Assembly: GCF_020382885.2 (NCBI RefSeq) | Contig: NC_058503.1 | Location: forward strand, 17,431,535 to 17,495,534 | Reading direction: 5' to 3' | Length of the DNA: 64,000 nucleotides | Origin: Scatophagus argus | Lineage: Eukaryota > Chordata > Actinopteri > Scatophagidae | In this document: one piece after another, positions 26,301 to 37,500 of the stretch | How the letters are laid out: the number at the start of each line of letters is the position of its first letter | Numbering within the stretch: position 1 is the stretch's first letter | The notes under the pieces: model-generated | The model's database searches: none | Told to the model about the DNA's origin: nothing | What the model saw: only the letters and a program-made list of their open reading frames with translations | Translations under genes and position numbers: made by a program

Positions 26301-27850
26301 CGCTGATTGTATGGCGTTGGTTTGACGGGGGTGTGTGTTTGTGTGTGTGTGTGTATGTGTGTGTGTGTGTGTGTGTGGACATGGGAATACTTACTTACTA
26401 ATCACAGATGTCAGTGGAGTTTGTAGTGTGATGCTGCAATAGTGCCACCTACAGGCAACAGTAGTTAACTCAGATTATGGTCTTGTGGACAATAGTATTG
26501 GGACACACCTCTTTATTATTGAATTCTGGTGTGGTATTGGGCTGTTTTTCAGGGGTTGAGCTCTGCCTCTTACGGAGTTTGCGAACCAGACCTTTTTATC
26601 CAACAGTGTCTGACCTCACAAATGCTCAACTGCATGAATGGGCAAAAATTCCCACAGAAACACTCACAACATGTTGTGGAAAGCCTTTACAGAACAGAGA
26701 AGAGGCTGTGATGGCTGCAAAGCTGTCTGTGTGTTTAGAATGCAAGGTCCCTGTTGGTGTAATGTCACATAGCCCAGTGCTTTTATCCATATAATGTATG
26801 GAGGAACACTGTGGCAATTTTCACAAAGGCAAAAGAAATCAAGAGAAAGAAGAGAAAACTTGCCACTTTGAACAATTAACAAATGAAAGGAATATGTCCC
26901 TTGTGCAGAACTGGAAAGAATTGTTAAAGGATAACGTTATTGAGGGCTAAGAATTTTTTTTCATTTTCACTGATTTCAGGAGATGCTGGGAGAGCTGTTT
27001 ACACCAATAGAAACACCAGAGGCCCAGAACAGAGGCTTTCTAAAGGGCTTCTTTGGAGGAAATGCCAACACCTTCGACAGAGAAGAGCTTTGTGTGTTTT
27101 TTATCTTTTATTCTTTCTTTTCATTTAGATGAAGTTTGATTCTGGTGCGCACAAATCCACATGAAAAAGCCAGTTGCTAAAAATGCATTGCAGACATAAT
27201 ATTCACCCCTTCTTTTTTACTTTTTACCTGATGGCGTCGACAGTTGGTGAGGCAGCAGCTGGGAAGGCGTCTCGGAGCCTAGCCCAGCACATCCCCGGGC
27301 AGGCGGGGATGGAGGGCATGAAGGTGGCAGCCAGTGGAGCGGTGGGTGAGCTGGCCCGGGCCCGCATTGCTCTGGATGAGAGAGGCCAAAGGCTGGGGGA
27401 GCTGGAGGAACGAACCGCCCTGATGATGACCAGTGCAGAGACCTTCTCCAAACATGCCCATGAGGTAAAAACAAGATCATTAAAAATTCTGAGGCAAGAT
27501 GTTTGCTAAGCACTAAGTGTGTGATGTGAAAAATGTAATCTTTCATGATCTACGTTTTATAAAAATCTGTTTATGGATAATGTTGTGAACATCAGTAAAA
27601 TTCAAGTAAGATTTTTTTGAAAATATCACACAATTAATGTAAAAGCTTTAAAGTAATGAAGTAAAAAGAGAAGAATAGGCTGCATTGTTTTCATGTGGTG
27701 TCACTTATCCACCATGATGTCATTTATTTGGTCCATTCCAAAGAAATCTGCTCCATGCAGGAAATGACAGCTTGGTATTCAACAGTATATGACTTTTTTC
27801 TTTTACAGCTGATGCTCAAGTGCAAGGACAAGAAGTGGTACCAGTTCTAA
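1646..27850 (+). CDS. stxbp5l: Tomosyn-2 (syntaxin-binding protein 5-like), 3' part of gene
   Basis: Tomosyns are cytosolic WD40 proteins whose C-terminal VAMP-like motif binds syntaxin and SNAP-25, blocking synaptobrevin and limiting exocytosis. Coding exons read here: 1646-1712, 2943-3008, 8547-8651 (possible), 13152-13205 (optional), 15954-16133, 22785-23024, 24837-25200, 25791-25956, 26980-27091, 27244-27464, 27809-27850. All have AG/GT borders and matching phases. Recognisable blocks are FCMRGLSNFY, DHVNGHCTSPTS, GRPPFRKAQSAACMEISLPV, SFSRSRSSSVSSID, SLRPLMDINYLPLTDMRIA, TYSQEMCDNLQ, FTPIETPEAQNRGFLKG and the end LMLKCKDKKWYQF. EMCDNLQ, ETPEAQNRGFLKG, MTSAE and LMLKCKDKKW match tomosyn-2 better than tomosyn-1, but this paralogue call is from memory. 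The N-terminal propeller exons lie upstream of the window. The first exon border is uncertain: AG occurs at 1642-1643 and at 1644-1645. Confidence 0.92.
1759..1784 (+). repeat. G-run downstream of the first stxbp5l exon
   Basis: GGGAGGT is followed by 15 G and then TGGG, starting 46 nt after the donor at 1713. It has G-quadruplex potential in the RNA. Confidence 0.85.
2943..3008 (+). CDS. stxbp5l: stxbp5l linker exon (LTEL...KSPTS)
   Basis: This is a 66-nt exon between cggcag and gtaacc. It begins with 2 nt completing a split codon and ends with 1 nt opening the next. It encodes (S)LTELSDNQQSIDMERSKSPTS, corresponding to the tomosyn-2 linker segment that ends in CKSPTS. Phase 1-1 makes it skippable without a frameshift. 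It splices in frame to 8547, 13152 or 15954. Confidence 0.85.
3898..4302. mobile_element. MITE-like element with long terminal inverted repeats
   Basis: Both ends are TTAA plus AGGGACA / TGTCCCT. The left end continues GTTCACCCCGAATCAAAAATG and the right end, reversed, CTTTACCCCAAAATCAAAAATG. The similarity reaches inward to ATTTATCCATCT, so the arms are about 80 bp in a 405-bp unit. No transposase is present, so it is a non-autonomous DNA transposon. TTAA at both ends could be a piggyBac-type target site, though the terminal bases are not typical of that family. Confidence 0.75.
7420..7623 (+). repeat. Teleost interspersed repeat ('attcaattcaattca ... gcgacagtgg')
   Basis: It runs from attcaattcaattcagttta and tttatatagctccaattcac to cccttgagcaagcacttggc, gacagtggtgaggaaaaact and ggcaaaaacctcgg. 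This order of motifs is that of a very common fish repeat. It lies in a stxbp5l intron. Confidence 0.75.
8547..8651 (+). CDS. stxbp5l: Candidate extra cassette exon of stxbp5l
   Basis: This is a 105-nt open stretch between a pyrimidine-rich acceptor (ctcctattccag) and a good donor (G|gtaaga). It starts with 2 nt and ends with 1 nt of a split codon, the same phase 1-1 as its neighbours. It encodes about 35 residues, beginning HYPTSLHNDPRVLPEPVA and ending SPVFYLLDN. Third codon positions are mostly G or C, unlike the AT-rich intron around it. I do not recognise the peptide as part of standard tomosyn. It may be an isoform-specific linker exon or a chance open stretch. Confidence 0.5.
10120..10430 (+). 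repeat. Teleost interspersed repeat ('gttagcatgctaa' family)
   Basis: Signature pieces are atctcaacaacaactggatg, gttagcatgctaac, cattagcatgttagcat and tagctcaaagcactg, then cacagaactgctggcatgga. This arrangement recurs across fish genomes. No coding capacity remains. Confidence 0.65.
10993..11090 (+). repeat. Teleost interspersed repeat, diverged copy
   Basis: It starts with (atcc)n, then attttctataccgcttatcc, and reads on to ctggagtctatcccagctga and ccgcttctcgcc. It is the same family as 35026-35142 and 40994-41120, 3'-truncated and mutated, in a stxbp5l intron. Confidence 0.75.
11843..11876. repeat. (CA)n microsatellite
   Basis: About 17 CA units preceded by a CT-rich run, in a stxbp5l intron. 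Confidence 0.95.
13152..13205 (+). CDS. stxbp5l: Optional stxbp5l linker exon (RKLSLPTDLK)
   Basis: This is a 54-nt exon after ttttgtttcag and before gtacgg, phase 1-1. It encodes KGPGRKLSLPTDLKTDL and then a split codon that becomes D when joined to 15954. RKLSLPTDLKPDLD is a known stretch of tomosyn-1, where it sits just before the SFSRSRSS block. In the tomosyn-2 protein as I remember it, this segment is absent. It therefore looks like an ancestral tomosyn exon kept as an optional cassette. The donor (GGTACGG) is weaker than its neighbours, which fits partial use. Confidence 0.72.
14263..14310. repeat. (TG)n microsatellite
   Basis: About 24 TG units with one C interruption, in a stxbp5l intron. 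It produces poly-Cys-Val and His-Thr open frames that are not genes. Confidence 0.95.
15954..16133 (+). CDS. stxbp5l: stxbp5l linker exon (DHVNGHC...SLPV)
   Basis: This is a 180-nt exon from ttgttacag to gtgtgtg, phase 1-1. It encodes DHVNGHCTSPTSQPCSAGK, a divergent middle (PRVPMGPEGPRLTR), then GPGRPPFRKAQSAACMEI and SLPVSHTE. The two ends are near-identical to tomosyn-2. The middle replaces the RLSSADVSKVNRW-type segment of mammals with a Gly/Pro/Arg-rich stretch. The exon joins 22785 in frame, giving ESRENSFSRSRSSS. Confidence 0.9.
21691..21710 (-). promoter_or_regulatory. CTCF-like site in stxbp5l intron
   Basis: CCAGCGCCCCCTACTGCTGG on the + strand. The reverse complement contains GCAGTAGGGGGC followed by GCTGG, matching 11 of 12 core positions of CCASYAGRKGGC plus the GCGCTGG extension. 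Judged by eye. Confidence 0.45.
21921..21948. repeat. Poly-C and (AC)n tract
   Basis: Thirteen C residues, a T, then (AC)n, in the stxbp5l intron 16134-22784. Confidence 0.9.
26332..26377. repeat. (TG)n microsatellite
   Basis: An almost pure TG run in the stxbp5l intron 25957-26979, about 100 bp before the Tc1-type fragment. Confidence 0.9.
26474..26797 (+). mobile_element. Decayed Tc1/mariner-type transposon fragment
   Basis: It begins gtggacaatagtattgggac and ends cccagtgcttttatccatat, degenerate versions of the 'gtcccaatacttttgtccatat' ends common in fish. Inside, 26575-26725 resembles the last part of a Tc1-like transposase gene (tgtctgacctcacaaatgct, then caaaaattcccacagaaaca, then gtggaaagcc). 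Most of the element is missing and the frame is broken. It lies in the stxbp5l intron between 25956 and 26980. Confidence 0.7.
27244..27850 (+). CDS. stxbp5l: stxbp5l R-SNARE (VAMP-like) exons and stop
   Basis: Two exons (27244-27464 and 27809-27850) encode the C-terminal SNARE motif. The coil runs through ARARIALDERGQRLGELEE, then RTALMMTSAETFSKHAHE, and ends LMLKCKDKKWYQF with TAA at 27848-27850. The Arg of LEERTA aligns with the Arg of synaptobrevin's LDDRAD, the ionic zero layer, so the motif looks functional. No transmembrane segment follows, as expected for tomosyn. The intervening intron is 344 bp. Confidence 0.93.
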
Positions 27851-28128
27851 TAGCAGGACGGAGGGTGGAGGCTGCCCCTTGGACTGCTGGGAACCTTATG
27901 CCGGGACAGGGACTTTCACTCTACAAACGAGAGCAATTAAAAGAGAGACTCAGGAGTGATTTTGTCTTTACGGCTTGAAGACTGGCTATATGTACGGCAC
28001 CGTCACATTGTTGAAGGATGGGGACGGGCGAGTTCCTTGTCTAGACGTGTAGTGAGGAGGAGGAGGGAAAGAGAATGGCGGCATTTGAAGGGCTGAAGAT
28101 GGAACTGGAAATATCTGACAAGTCTGTG

Positions 28129-28159
<31 letters not shown>

Positions 28160-29134
28160 TTTCTTGACCTCACTGTGTAGATACTCCAGCGTTAAGAAAC
28201 CAACAAGAAATGCATGAAACAACAATGGATGACTATTAAAAATATCCAACTGCCATATTATAAAGCAGCATGCTACTTTAACAGGAGATACGAAAGTTAA
28301 AAAAAAAGTTTTATTTAATGATGTAAGCCAACAACAGAGACTATGAAATACTTTATATTTTTTGAAATATTGACAGAAAACTCTATATAAAAAGAAAAAT
28401 GTATACCTGCATTGCTATTAAGCCAAAACTTCTGTTCTTTTCCCTTTTTTAAATTTTTCTTTTAGGTTCATTTAATTTTTTTTTATTTTTTTCTTGGCAA
28501 ATATTACTTGCCAAAATATAGTTACGCAGTTAGCTTTCTCTACACACACTTAGAATAATGCTAAAACTGTATTCTTACAATTTAGTCTGGGCTGCACAGT
28601 CTAAAAACAGATCTGTAGTATTTACACTTACCTCTGCACAGCCTAATCACACTCTAATCACACTCTAATTTCACTGTATGGCTGCTGCCAATGACAAACG
28701 CATTAAATGATGATGAGGAATATCTCACTCCCCGACTACAGTCGCATGAAAACAGAGTGCAGGCTCTCACGTTTGCAAAAGGCTGAATGGGTGAAATTCT
28801 GGACACAGTGTGTTTATATCTGTAGTATGAACGTGTATGCTATTTATGTGCCCTAAAATAGGAGGTGAGTGAATCCGCTCGCTGTAAACTAACTAAGAGC
28901 TAATATGTGGTCGTCATCATTTGTGTCCTGTGTGATTAGAACAGATGAGACATCGTACTTGGAGTTGGCCATGGAGGGCGTTTATTAAAGTCAAACAAGC
29001 CAGTTTTCTTTATGAAAAAAAATATACGAGGATGTTTTTTTTTTTTTTTTTGTTCTTTTTCATGTATTCTTGGTTGTCGCTGGTTCACATTTGAGTCTTT
29101 AGCTGCCTTTGTACGAGTTTAGTGAGACGTTGGG

Positions 29135-29195
<61 letters not shown>
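29135..29195. repeat. (TG)n(AG)n compound microsatellite
   Basis: About 15 TG units run straight into about 15 GA units within the stxbp5l 3'UTR. Confidence 0.95.
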
Positions 29196-29197
<2 letters not shown>

Positions 29198-30646
29198 CCA
29201 CAAATGTAAAATGACTGGACTCTTTCTCTACCAAAGCAATCAGAAATGAATGACACCCTCCCATCTCTCTCCACCTCAGTCTTTTAAAAGTTCTTTGTAT
29301 TTTACCTGAGCTGTCTTCTCTCCACGATCACAAACAATACTTTTAACGACTGTCACTGTCTTAGCTAGTATGAAGCGCAAAGTTGGATACATTTACACCG
29401 TTTGATCGCTATCGACAGAAGGTATAGCAGAAGTAACAGTATTTTTTTCAGTGATGTTCAGATGTGAGTCAGTGAAGAAACTATGTACATGTGTAAAACA
29501 TTTTCAGCTGAAGGCAAATGTTTTTTTTTTGTTCAATATTGTTCCTGATGACTATAATATCCTTGTCGCAGTCCTATATTTGATGGTGGTGGCCTCTCAA
29601 CTGAAGGCTCTTGTATGTTAAAAACAACAGATGTTTCATGATACATGGTTGTGTATCATATTGTGATTGTGTTGTATGTGTCAATGGGTAGCCACATGGC
29701 ACAGGCAAACAAGCATTAAGTGAGCAGGATATTTTGTACTTGTGTATTTGTCTGTACTTTGAATTTATCTGAAAACCAAACAGAGGATTATTGGTATCCA
29801 TCTCGCACATATCAGGCCTTTATGCACACAAGCAGTAACACATAGAAAGCATCGCGCCTTGATCGTGTTGACGTATGCACAGTGACACATGCACTCAAAA
29901 CTTAAAAAAAGACAAGAAACAAACAAACAAAACAAAACAAAAAAAAACAGACACAGCTGAATCGATCAGCCTGCTTCCTGTCAGGCTTCTGAGGCATTCC
30001 TTAGGCTTTAAAAGGCCTTCAGCCCCTTTTGTTTTCACCTCAACTCACCTGAAATCCTGAAGCCGTGAAATCATGTGGATTTCAAGAATTACACGATTTG
30101 ATTCAAAGAGGAGGTGTCTTAAACATGTCAGAAAAATACATTTCTCTCCTATCTCTGTATCGTCAATGAGATTTGTGTTCAGTGCAGTTCTTTCAGTGGC
30201 AGAGAAAACACAAAAAACAACCAAAAATGGAAAAAAAAAAAATCAGACTTCTACTGACAGGGTGTTTTGTTAGTATGTTTTTGGTTTGTACGTTTTTGGT
30301 TTTTATATTAACTGTACAGTTCAATCCTGGGAGAAAGATGAAACAAAAAAATGCTAAAAAAAGATAAAGACATTCTTGGGATATTTTTTCTCTGTATATG
30401 TTGTACCTGTTCCTGCTGGTACTGTATCTGGTATTCTGGCTCTGTCTAAATCACTGGGACTCTGTAGTTCGTCACACTGTAGTATCCTGAAAAAAAGCAT
30501 TTCTCTGGTTTTCTCAATGATGGCAGCAAAGTTTGTCTTATTTAAATGGATTCAACCACTTTTTGTTCTTATTGATATTATAATAGTGTAATAGAAACTA
30601 CTTGACAAAAAAGAGCTGAAAATATGTTGATGCAAAAGCAAACTGA

Positions 30647-30652
30647 AATAAA
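30647..30652 (+). terminator. stxbp5l: Poly(A) signal AATAAA, stxbp5l
   Basis: AATAAA sits in gaaataaacattgattgat, 2.8 kb after the stxbp5l stop and about 0.85 kb before the poglut2 start codon. Confidence 0.6.
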
Positions 30653-31089
30653 CATTGATTGATGTACACACTTGAGATTATTTCATTCATTTTCCCAACT
30701 ACTCTGAAGTATTTCAGTATTTGAATTTAAGCCTCTCTATGCCTACCCCCCATGATAATTCAGAGTGAAATACTGTACTATTATTTAACCACATTTATTT
30801 GACAGCTAAGGTGCTTTAAACTGAAAAATACATTTACGATTTTACACACAAAACTAAAACAAAATAATATTGTTACAGTTACATTAATTAGCTAGCTCCC
30901 CCTCGACCAGCTACAACAATAAAATACTACTAACACGTGGATGCATCATCAATAAAAATGTAATAATGTATTATATATTATCTGGATTAACCCCATCCCA
31001 TTCCCTCAGCATCAAGCTAGCCCAGCACATACCAGGGCTTAAACTTCCGTATTTTTGTGCAATCAGATTCAGAGGAGCTCGTGTGTCCG

Positions 31090-31503
31090 AACGCTCGTTT
31101 AGCCAATCAAATCTAAATTCCGTGGACGGCTGACCAATCGTATCGTTACATCGCGCGTGCTTATCCCGCCCCCTATTCATTCAGCAGATACTTTTAGTAA
31201 ACTGTACGGGGGCTTTGACACCAGCTAGCAACACAGTTCGTATCACTGAAGTCATATTTAAATAATAAAATCATATGTGTATGTTAGCCAGATATTAACG
31301 GTTAGCAATGCCGCCTCTGAATGGTGTCACTCCGAATTGTAGCGGAACGAACTAACGCTTAACATTAGGTTACAGACTTCTATTCGCGCTGTTGATGTTT
31401 CTGATTTGTTTTAACTAATTATGGCAAGTGTTGGCAGGGAACCTTTGTAGGGAATAAAGTAACGGCTAACCTCAAAGGGCTTGCAACCGGACTCCGGACA
31501 GTT
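31090..31503 (+). promoter_or_regulatory. poglut2: poglut2 promoter and 5'UTR region
   Basis: This is a CpG-richer segment than its flanks. It has two CCAAT boxes (31103-31107 and 31134-31138), a GC-box-like cccgccccc (31165-31173) and cgcgcg. There is no clear TATA box. This suits a housekeeping promoter starting around 31180-31250. The exact start site cannot be read from sequence. Confidence 0.55.
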
Positions 31504-34500
31504 ATGTCTCTTCGACTGTTTTCATGGTTGCTGCTGCTCTCCTGCCTGCAACTATTCAGACATGAACTCCCAGGAGCTCAGGCAGACTCTGTACCCAGTG
31601 CTTCAAAAACTTTAGTATGGGGACCTGGACTCGAGGCAAACATAGTCCTCCCTGCTCGGTTTTTCTACATTCAGGCGGTGGACAGTTCCGGGAGAAAGTA
31701 AGTACAGTAGCACAGGCCTGCTAATAGTTTTTTGTTGAAGCCAATAACGGTACGTTTTTCTAGTCATAACCCAGCCGGGTTCATGATAGCAACAACTTGT
31801 AAGATTATGTCACGCAATGCTGCTTTCAAGTACCCTACGTAGGTGGTATAGGTCAGTTGGAGTAAATCATGTATAGATATAGATGTAGCTGGTGAGATTT
31901 TGTTCATCTTGAAAAGTCCCATGGTTTTCTTATCAGTATGAGTGTATTCAGATAGAGTACAATCCCCACATTTTCCCATGTGAATATTTGGGTCAGTATG
32001 TTTTTGTTTTATGCTCTCTTTTGTCTGTGCAAAATCACAGATGGATGAAAACATAACCTTCCAGTTTTGTTGACACGGGATGATTTCTGTACCCGAGCAC
32101 CTGAAGTCTGCATGACTACAAAGAAAGGACAGCGTAGTAAATGTCTTCAGCCACGCTGAAATTTTAAACTCGTCAATAGTGAGCGAGCAGACATGAAAAT
32201 TTGTGCCCCCAGGGAGGAAGAGATAGACAACCTTCAATGACCCCTTTCATGCAAAAGCTCCCCTGGGACCAATGAAGGCATCAAACTCTGTGTGCAGTTT
32301 CTCACCAGGTGTCACTTTAACACACACTTCGTGTCTCGAGATAGATATCTGTTTCTCACTTCTATTCATACATTCATACAACAAAGAACTACTTTATGTT
32401 GTCTGCTCTTACACAGGAGAGACACAATAAAAGCAGGCCAGTATCAAAAAGCCATGAAATTATATCAGCGTGCAGCATACTTCCTGTTTTTAATTCGCAA
32501 CTTGTCATAATGTTGTCAGAAGGTGTTGGGAAAATAATATGTTCTTTTTTAAATTGCACTTTCACTGTGAAATCAAACTATGACTACAATTGAAGCACAG
32601 ACTTGCTATGCTTTAAGGTTTGTTTTATGGTGTTTACATCCTTATTATTGCTCTTAGCTGCCGAAGTACATGTAAACACTGTCAAAGCTTTATTTCAAAT
32701 CAAATTTTATCCTTTTTTAACACTTAAATAACTGTCGAATGTCTTGTGGTAAGTTTTAAATTCATGATTAACTTCAGACAATTATATTTGAAAAGTTTCA
32801 TCTGTTTTAGGACTAATGTCTAACCGTGACTCTTCCAAAAATGAACAACTTTGAAAGGAATGAATTCTCCATATTCTCCATATTCTTTTTGTCACAGTTT
32901 AACATCATCACCAGGTGAGAAGACCTTTGAAGTGAAGATTGTGTCTCCAGTGGAGCAGTTCACCAGGATTTGGATCCAGGTTCTGGATCGTCAGGATGGC
33001 TCCTTCTTGGTTCGCTACAGAATGTACGCCACCTACAGGGACATTCACATCCACATTCTGCTCAAGAACAAGCATGTTGCCAAGTCACCATTCATTCTTA
33101 AAGGTAGAGCACAATTCAAGCTGCCCACAAATTATGTTTTAGGATGAGATTTGTGTTTGTCAGGTGAAAGAAAATGATTTTGAAGATGTTTCTGTTCTTG
33201 CCCCTCAACAGGCCCGGTCTACCACGAGGGCTGTGACTGTCCCCAGTCTAGTGGTTCTGTATGGGAGACTCACATGCACTGTCCTCAGTCCTTCCCACAG
33301 ATAGAGAGCGACCTGGCCCTCTATGCAAGTGTTGACCCGGATCGCAATGCACAGGAGATCCCACAGCGCTTTGGACAGAGACAAAGCCTCTGCCACTACA
33401 CTGTTAAAGACAACAAGGTGCCCCCAACCCGTGACACCAGGAACACCCAAAATGGAAGAAATAAACCAAAAATATCAAGCAAACAGCCAGTATTAGCCTG
33501 ATGCAACAGAAAATCGTCACATAACTAATCGTACAGAAATTTCCCAGGTTCTCTTTCAAATATCATCACAATGAAAGGGTAGTAGTGTAGTAGTAAAGGA
33601 TAGTATTTCTTTAGGACAGATAGTAATTAGGCCTGTGCAATAAAGAAAAGTTGTACAGCACAGCCTGGAGCTGTGTGACACACCTGTAAGAACAGTATCA
33701 ACCAGGTGTTCAAGGGTACGATCTTCTCAAAATACCACTGTGGACGTCAATCCAGGTTCCTGTAATAGTGATACGTCTAAAGCTCTATTGTCACGCTGCT
33801 AGCATTACCTGGGAACATCCAGTGATTTATCAGCTGTCAGTGATTTACAGTCTCATTGTTATTTATGCTTTTGAGTGTACACTTACAAAGTTAGTTCTGT
33901 GCCAAAAAAAACAGTACTTTTTTTGTAATTGCAAATTATAAACACATTTCTGCAACATTCTTTACATAACTGTGACATTACCCCTAGTGTTAAAATCTAC
34001 TTAGTGGCGTTCCAGAGCTTTCAAACTTATCACACAGACTTCATCAGCCAATTGTAGCTCAGCATAAAAGTTAAGTTTCGAACTTCTGAACCCTCCTGTG
34101 ACGTTTTTATGTTGATAAAGCTTCTCGCTCTCTTTTAGGTCTACGTTAAAACCTTTGGAGAGCATGTCGGTTTCCGAATCTTTATGGATTCCATCCTCCT
34201 GTCGCTCACCAGAAAGGTAAGCTCTTCTTAAAGTACCGGTGTGATACTGAAACATGTGCACACTTTTAGTCTTTAATACACACTTCCTACATTTTATTCA
34301 TTGCACGCATTTTACAAAACTAGAAAAAGGGCATGGCGGAAATTTAGATAGCTTTTGTCACTTTTGAATTTGTAAGCATGAATAGGCAGCAGAGCTTCTT
34401 CTCAATAACATTATTCTTAAATGAGCACACTCTCTTCGGTGTTGGGTTCAGGTGCAGCTCCCTGATATGGAGTTTTTCGTTAACCTGGGTGACTGGCCGT

Positions 34501-37500
34501 TGGAGAAAAGGAAACCCACTGAGAAAATTCACCCCATCTTTTCCTGGTGTGGCTCTAACAATACCAGAGATATTGTCATGCCCACCTATGACCTGACTGA
34601 GTCTGTCCTGGAGACAATGGGAAGGTATGGCCGAGCATCCATAACACAAACTTGGTGGGCAAGCCTTTTGGCTCTGAATCGTTTGTGGCTTGTGACTGAG
34701 TGGAGGACAGGAGCCACAGTCAGTCACGCACTGGAGCCGCGCAATAGCAGGATTTTATACCTTTATATCTATTACTTTCCTCCAAGGTGATGACAGTTGG
34801 GATAAGTAAGCTTGTGTGTGCAGACTCTACCGTAACAAGTGTTGCAGTGCAATGCAGCCAAAGCAAAGTGGTCAGAATGCTCGTTATTTCCCTGCTTCAT
34901 TCAAGAAGTTTTGCCAGCAAAAGTTTTGCCTGTCTCACATACTGATACTGACTCACCAGGTGTGTCCAGCATGAGCTCTCTGCGTCACAAACTATATTTA
35001 ATTTACTGCAATGATGAATCAGAGCCCTGTGATCGACTGGCGACCAGTCCAGGGTGAACCCCGCCTCTCGCCCGTAGTCGGCTGGGCTCCAGCTCCCCCG
35101 CGACCCTGACGGATAAGCGGTATAGAAAATGGATGGATGAATCAGTAAAACAGTTTTCCAGTGCAAAGTATGTGCGCCAGGCTACAGTTAGCTTACAGTG
35201 TGAAGTCAGTCCTTCACATGGGTAAAATAATACAATGACATTACTTTCATATGCATGATTGAACTTTGACAGATCCTGAGATGAATAACTTGGGCAACAT
35301 GTTGTGCATCCAATGAACAGAGTTAGTCTGGACATGATGTCAGTGCAGGCCAACACGGGGCCTCCTTGGCCAAACAAGAACGCAACCGCCTTCTGGAGGG
35401 GCCGGGACAGTCGTCAGGAACGTCTGGAGCTGGTGAAGCTTTCGAGGGCTCACCCCGACATGATAGATGCTGCCTTCACCAACTTCTTCTTCTTCCAACA
35501 TGACGAGAGCCTCTATGGGCCGCTTGTCAAACATGTTTCTTTCTTTGACTTTTTCAAGGTGAGAGCAGCTGGTTTCCGATTTAATTAATATACATCTTAG
35601 GTACTTTTTTTTTTGTAATTAAATTATGCAATCGTGCATTTTATTTCCAATAATAACTTAAAGTAATACCAAGTAATTGAAAGGAAATCCTTTTATTGCC
35701 AGATCCAGTGAGAATTTGCAATTAGCTGCAGCTAATTGCTTTACAGCCAACAAGCTCAGACAAGCTGAGTGTCGATTGCTCAGCATGAAAGAGCAGAGAG
35801 CCTAAGTAATCTGGTGTCTGGTGAGGCAAGTAAAGACCCATATTTTTCTCAGAATGTGATGGACTAAACCAGTGCTCACGGGCCAGTGAGTACTGAACCT
35901 TACTGGACCTATTATCTAGGTTTCCAAGTGAGTGCTAGCTAGACCTTCATTGGGATGCCCATGTAGCTTTGTGTGTCTACTGCATGTGTTAACTGACACA
36001 TTAACACATAACTTAATCAGCCATAGTATACCAAGACTTAACTCTTATAGGGATTAAATACAATGCAGGCCTTAAAAGCAGAATGAGTTGGATTTGACGC
36101 TTGCAGTTTGTAAACATTGCAAGCGGCGAAGCTGGCTGCTGCTCCCCCACTGAACATGAAGCGATCTGGTTACGATCTGGTACCTGGTCACTACATTTTT
36201 ATCACATCCTCACACACATCACGCAACCACAGCCCAAAGGTTGATGCCCAAAGTAAATGTAGCCAGAGTGCAGGGTCTCCGTTGCTAACAAACACTGCCA
36301 CACACGTCCAATAGGAAAATCCTATTTATTCTGCCTTGAAACGTTTTCATTTTGTGTGTTCCACAGCTAATGTATATTTTCCTTTTACACAGTCATATTT
36401 CACCAAGTAGTGAAGCTCTTGTGAACGACTGAGCCTTTCGAGGACGCCCCTTTCACGCCCAGTCGTGATCCTGTCACCTGATATCTGTTGTTTGTTTCAA
36501 ATTCGTAATAAGAATATATTAACAGAAATGAATTAAGCTGATGAGGTAAAGCGTTATATATTCAATACTGTGTTTGTACTGTTTTCAAGTCAAAATGTCA
36601 ACTGGCATTAATAAGCAGCTTTACAGAAGTTGGTTTTTGAAGAAATTCAGTTTGCTGTTATTTCTGCTCTGTGTTCATCACCAGTACAAGTACCAAATAA
36701 ACATTGACGGCACCGTAGCGGCGTATCGACTACCTTACCTGTTGGCAGGAGACAGTGTGGTCTTAAAACAGGATTCGATCTACTATGAGCATTTCTACAA
36801 CGAGCTTCGGCCGTGGGAGCACTACATCCCAATCAGAGCCGACCTCAGAGACCTGCTGGAAAAGATCCAGTGGGCTCGTAGCCATGATGAAGAGGTGATG
36901 ATGATGATTGTGGACATTACATCATTATGTTTGTAACATTTTGTCGTTACTGAGTCAGTTCTCTTGTGTGTTTGTTGCTGTTGTTGACTTCTTTTTTACT
37001 GTCTTGTAGGTTAAGAAAATTGCACTGGGTGGTCAGCAATTTGCCCGCAATCATCTTATGGGAGACAGAATATTTTGTTACTACTACAAACTTTTCCAGG
37101 TAACATTTCTACATTGATACATAGGAACATTTGAGGTGCTGCAAAAAGTTTAACCAGCACTAATGTGTGCATTTCTTATCCTGATCATCATCATCATGCA
37201 GTCACACAGGAGTCAAAGCACTGCATATTCCATTGGCTCTGATTGGCCTTATTTATGTGACTTCAGATAAAATGGTTTCACATCATGCGTTGTTTTCAGG
37301 ATGTACTTCACCGGCCTGTTGCATTTCTCTCTGTAACTTCAGTGTTTTTCTTGTAGGCTTATGCCAAGCTTCAGGTAACCGAGCCAAAGATCCGTGAAGA
37401 CATGGAGCTTGTAAAGCAGCCCAGTGACGACCTGTTTCCATGTTCCTGCCACAGGACTCGGGTAACAGACACTGTTATGTGTTATCCATCGCGCCAGAGT

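Larger units (their letters stand above)
27851..30670 (+). other. stxbp5l: stxbp5l 3' untranslated region
   Basis: About 2.8 kb follows the stop with no recognisable gene. It contains (TG)n at 28125-28159 and a compound (TG)n(AG)n at 29135-29195, plus many T-runs. The first strong AATAAA followed by a T/G-rich stretch is at 30647-30652, so this is the likely distal end. An ATTAAA at 27936 could give a short form. Long 3'UTRs are usual for neuronal genes, and I infer this extent rather than see it. Confidence 0.6.

Noticed and set aside
28640..28680. A short tandem repeat (ctaatcacact)
   Set aside because: It has only two full units, too few to call a minisatellite.
31764..32237. A 157-codon minus-strand open frame in poglut2 intron 1
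   Set aside because: No domain or family is recognised. It has no promoter or poly(A) context, and one or two frames of this length are expected by chance in 64 kb. It may be part of a repeat.
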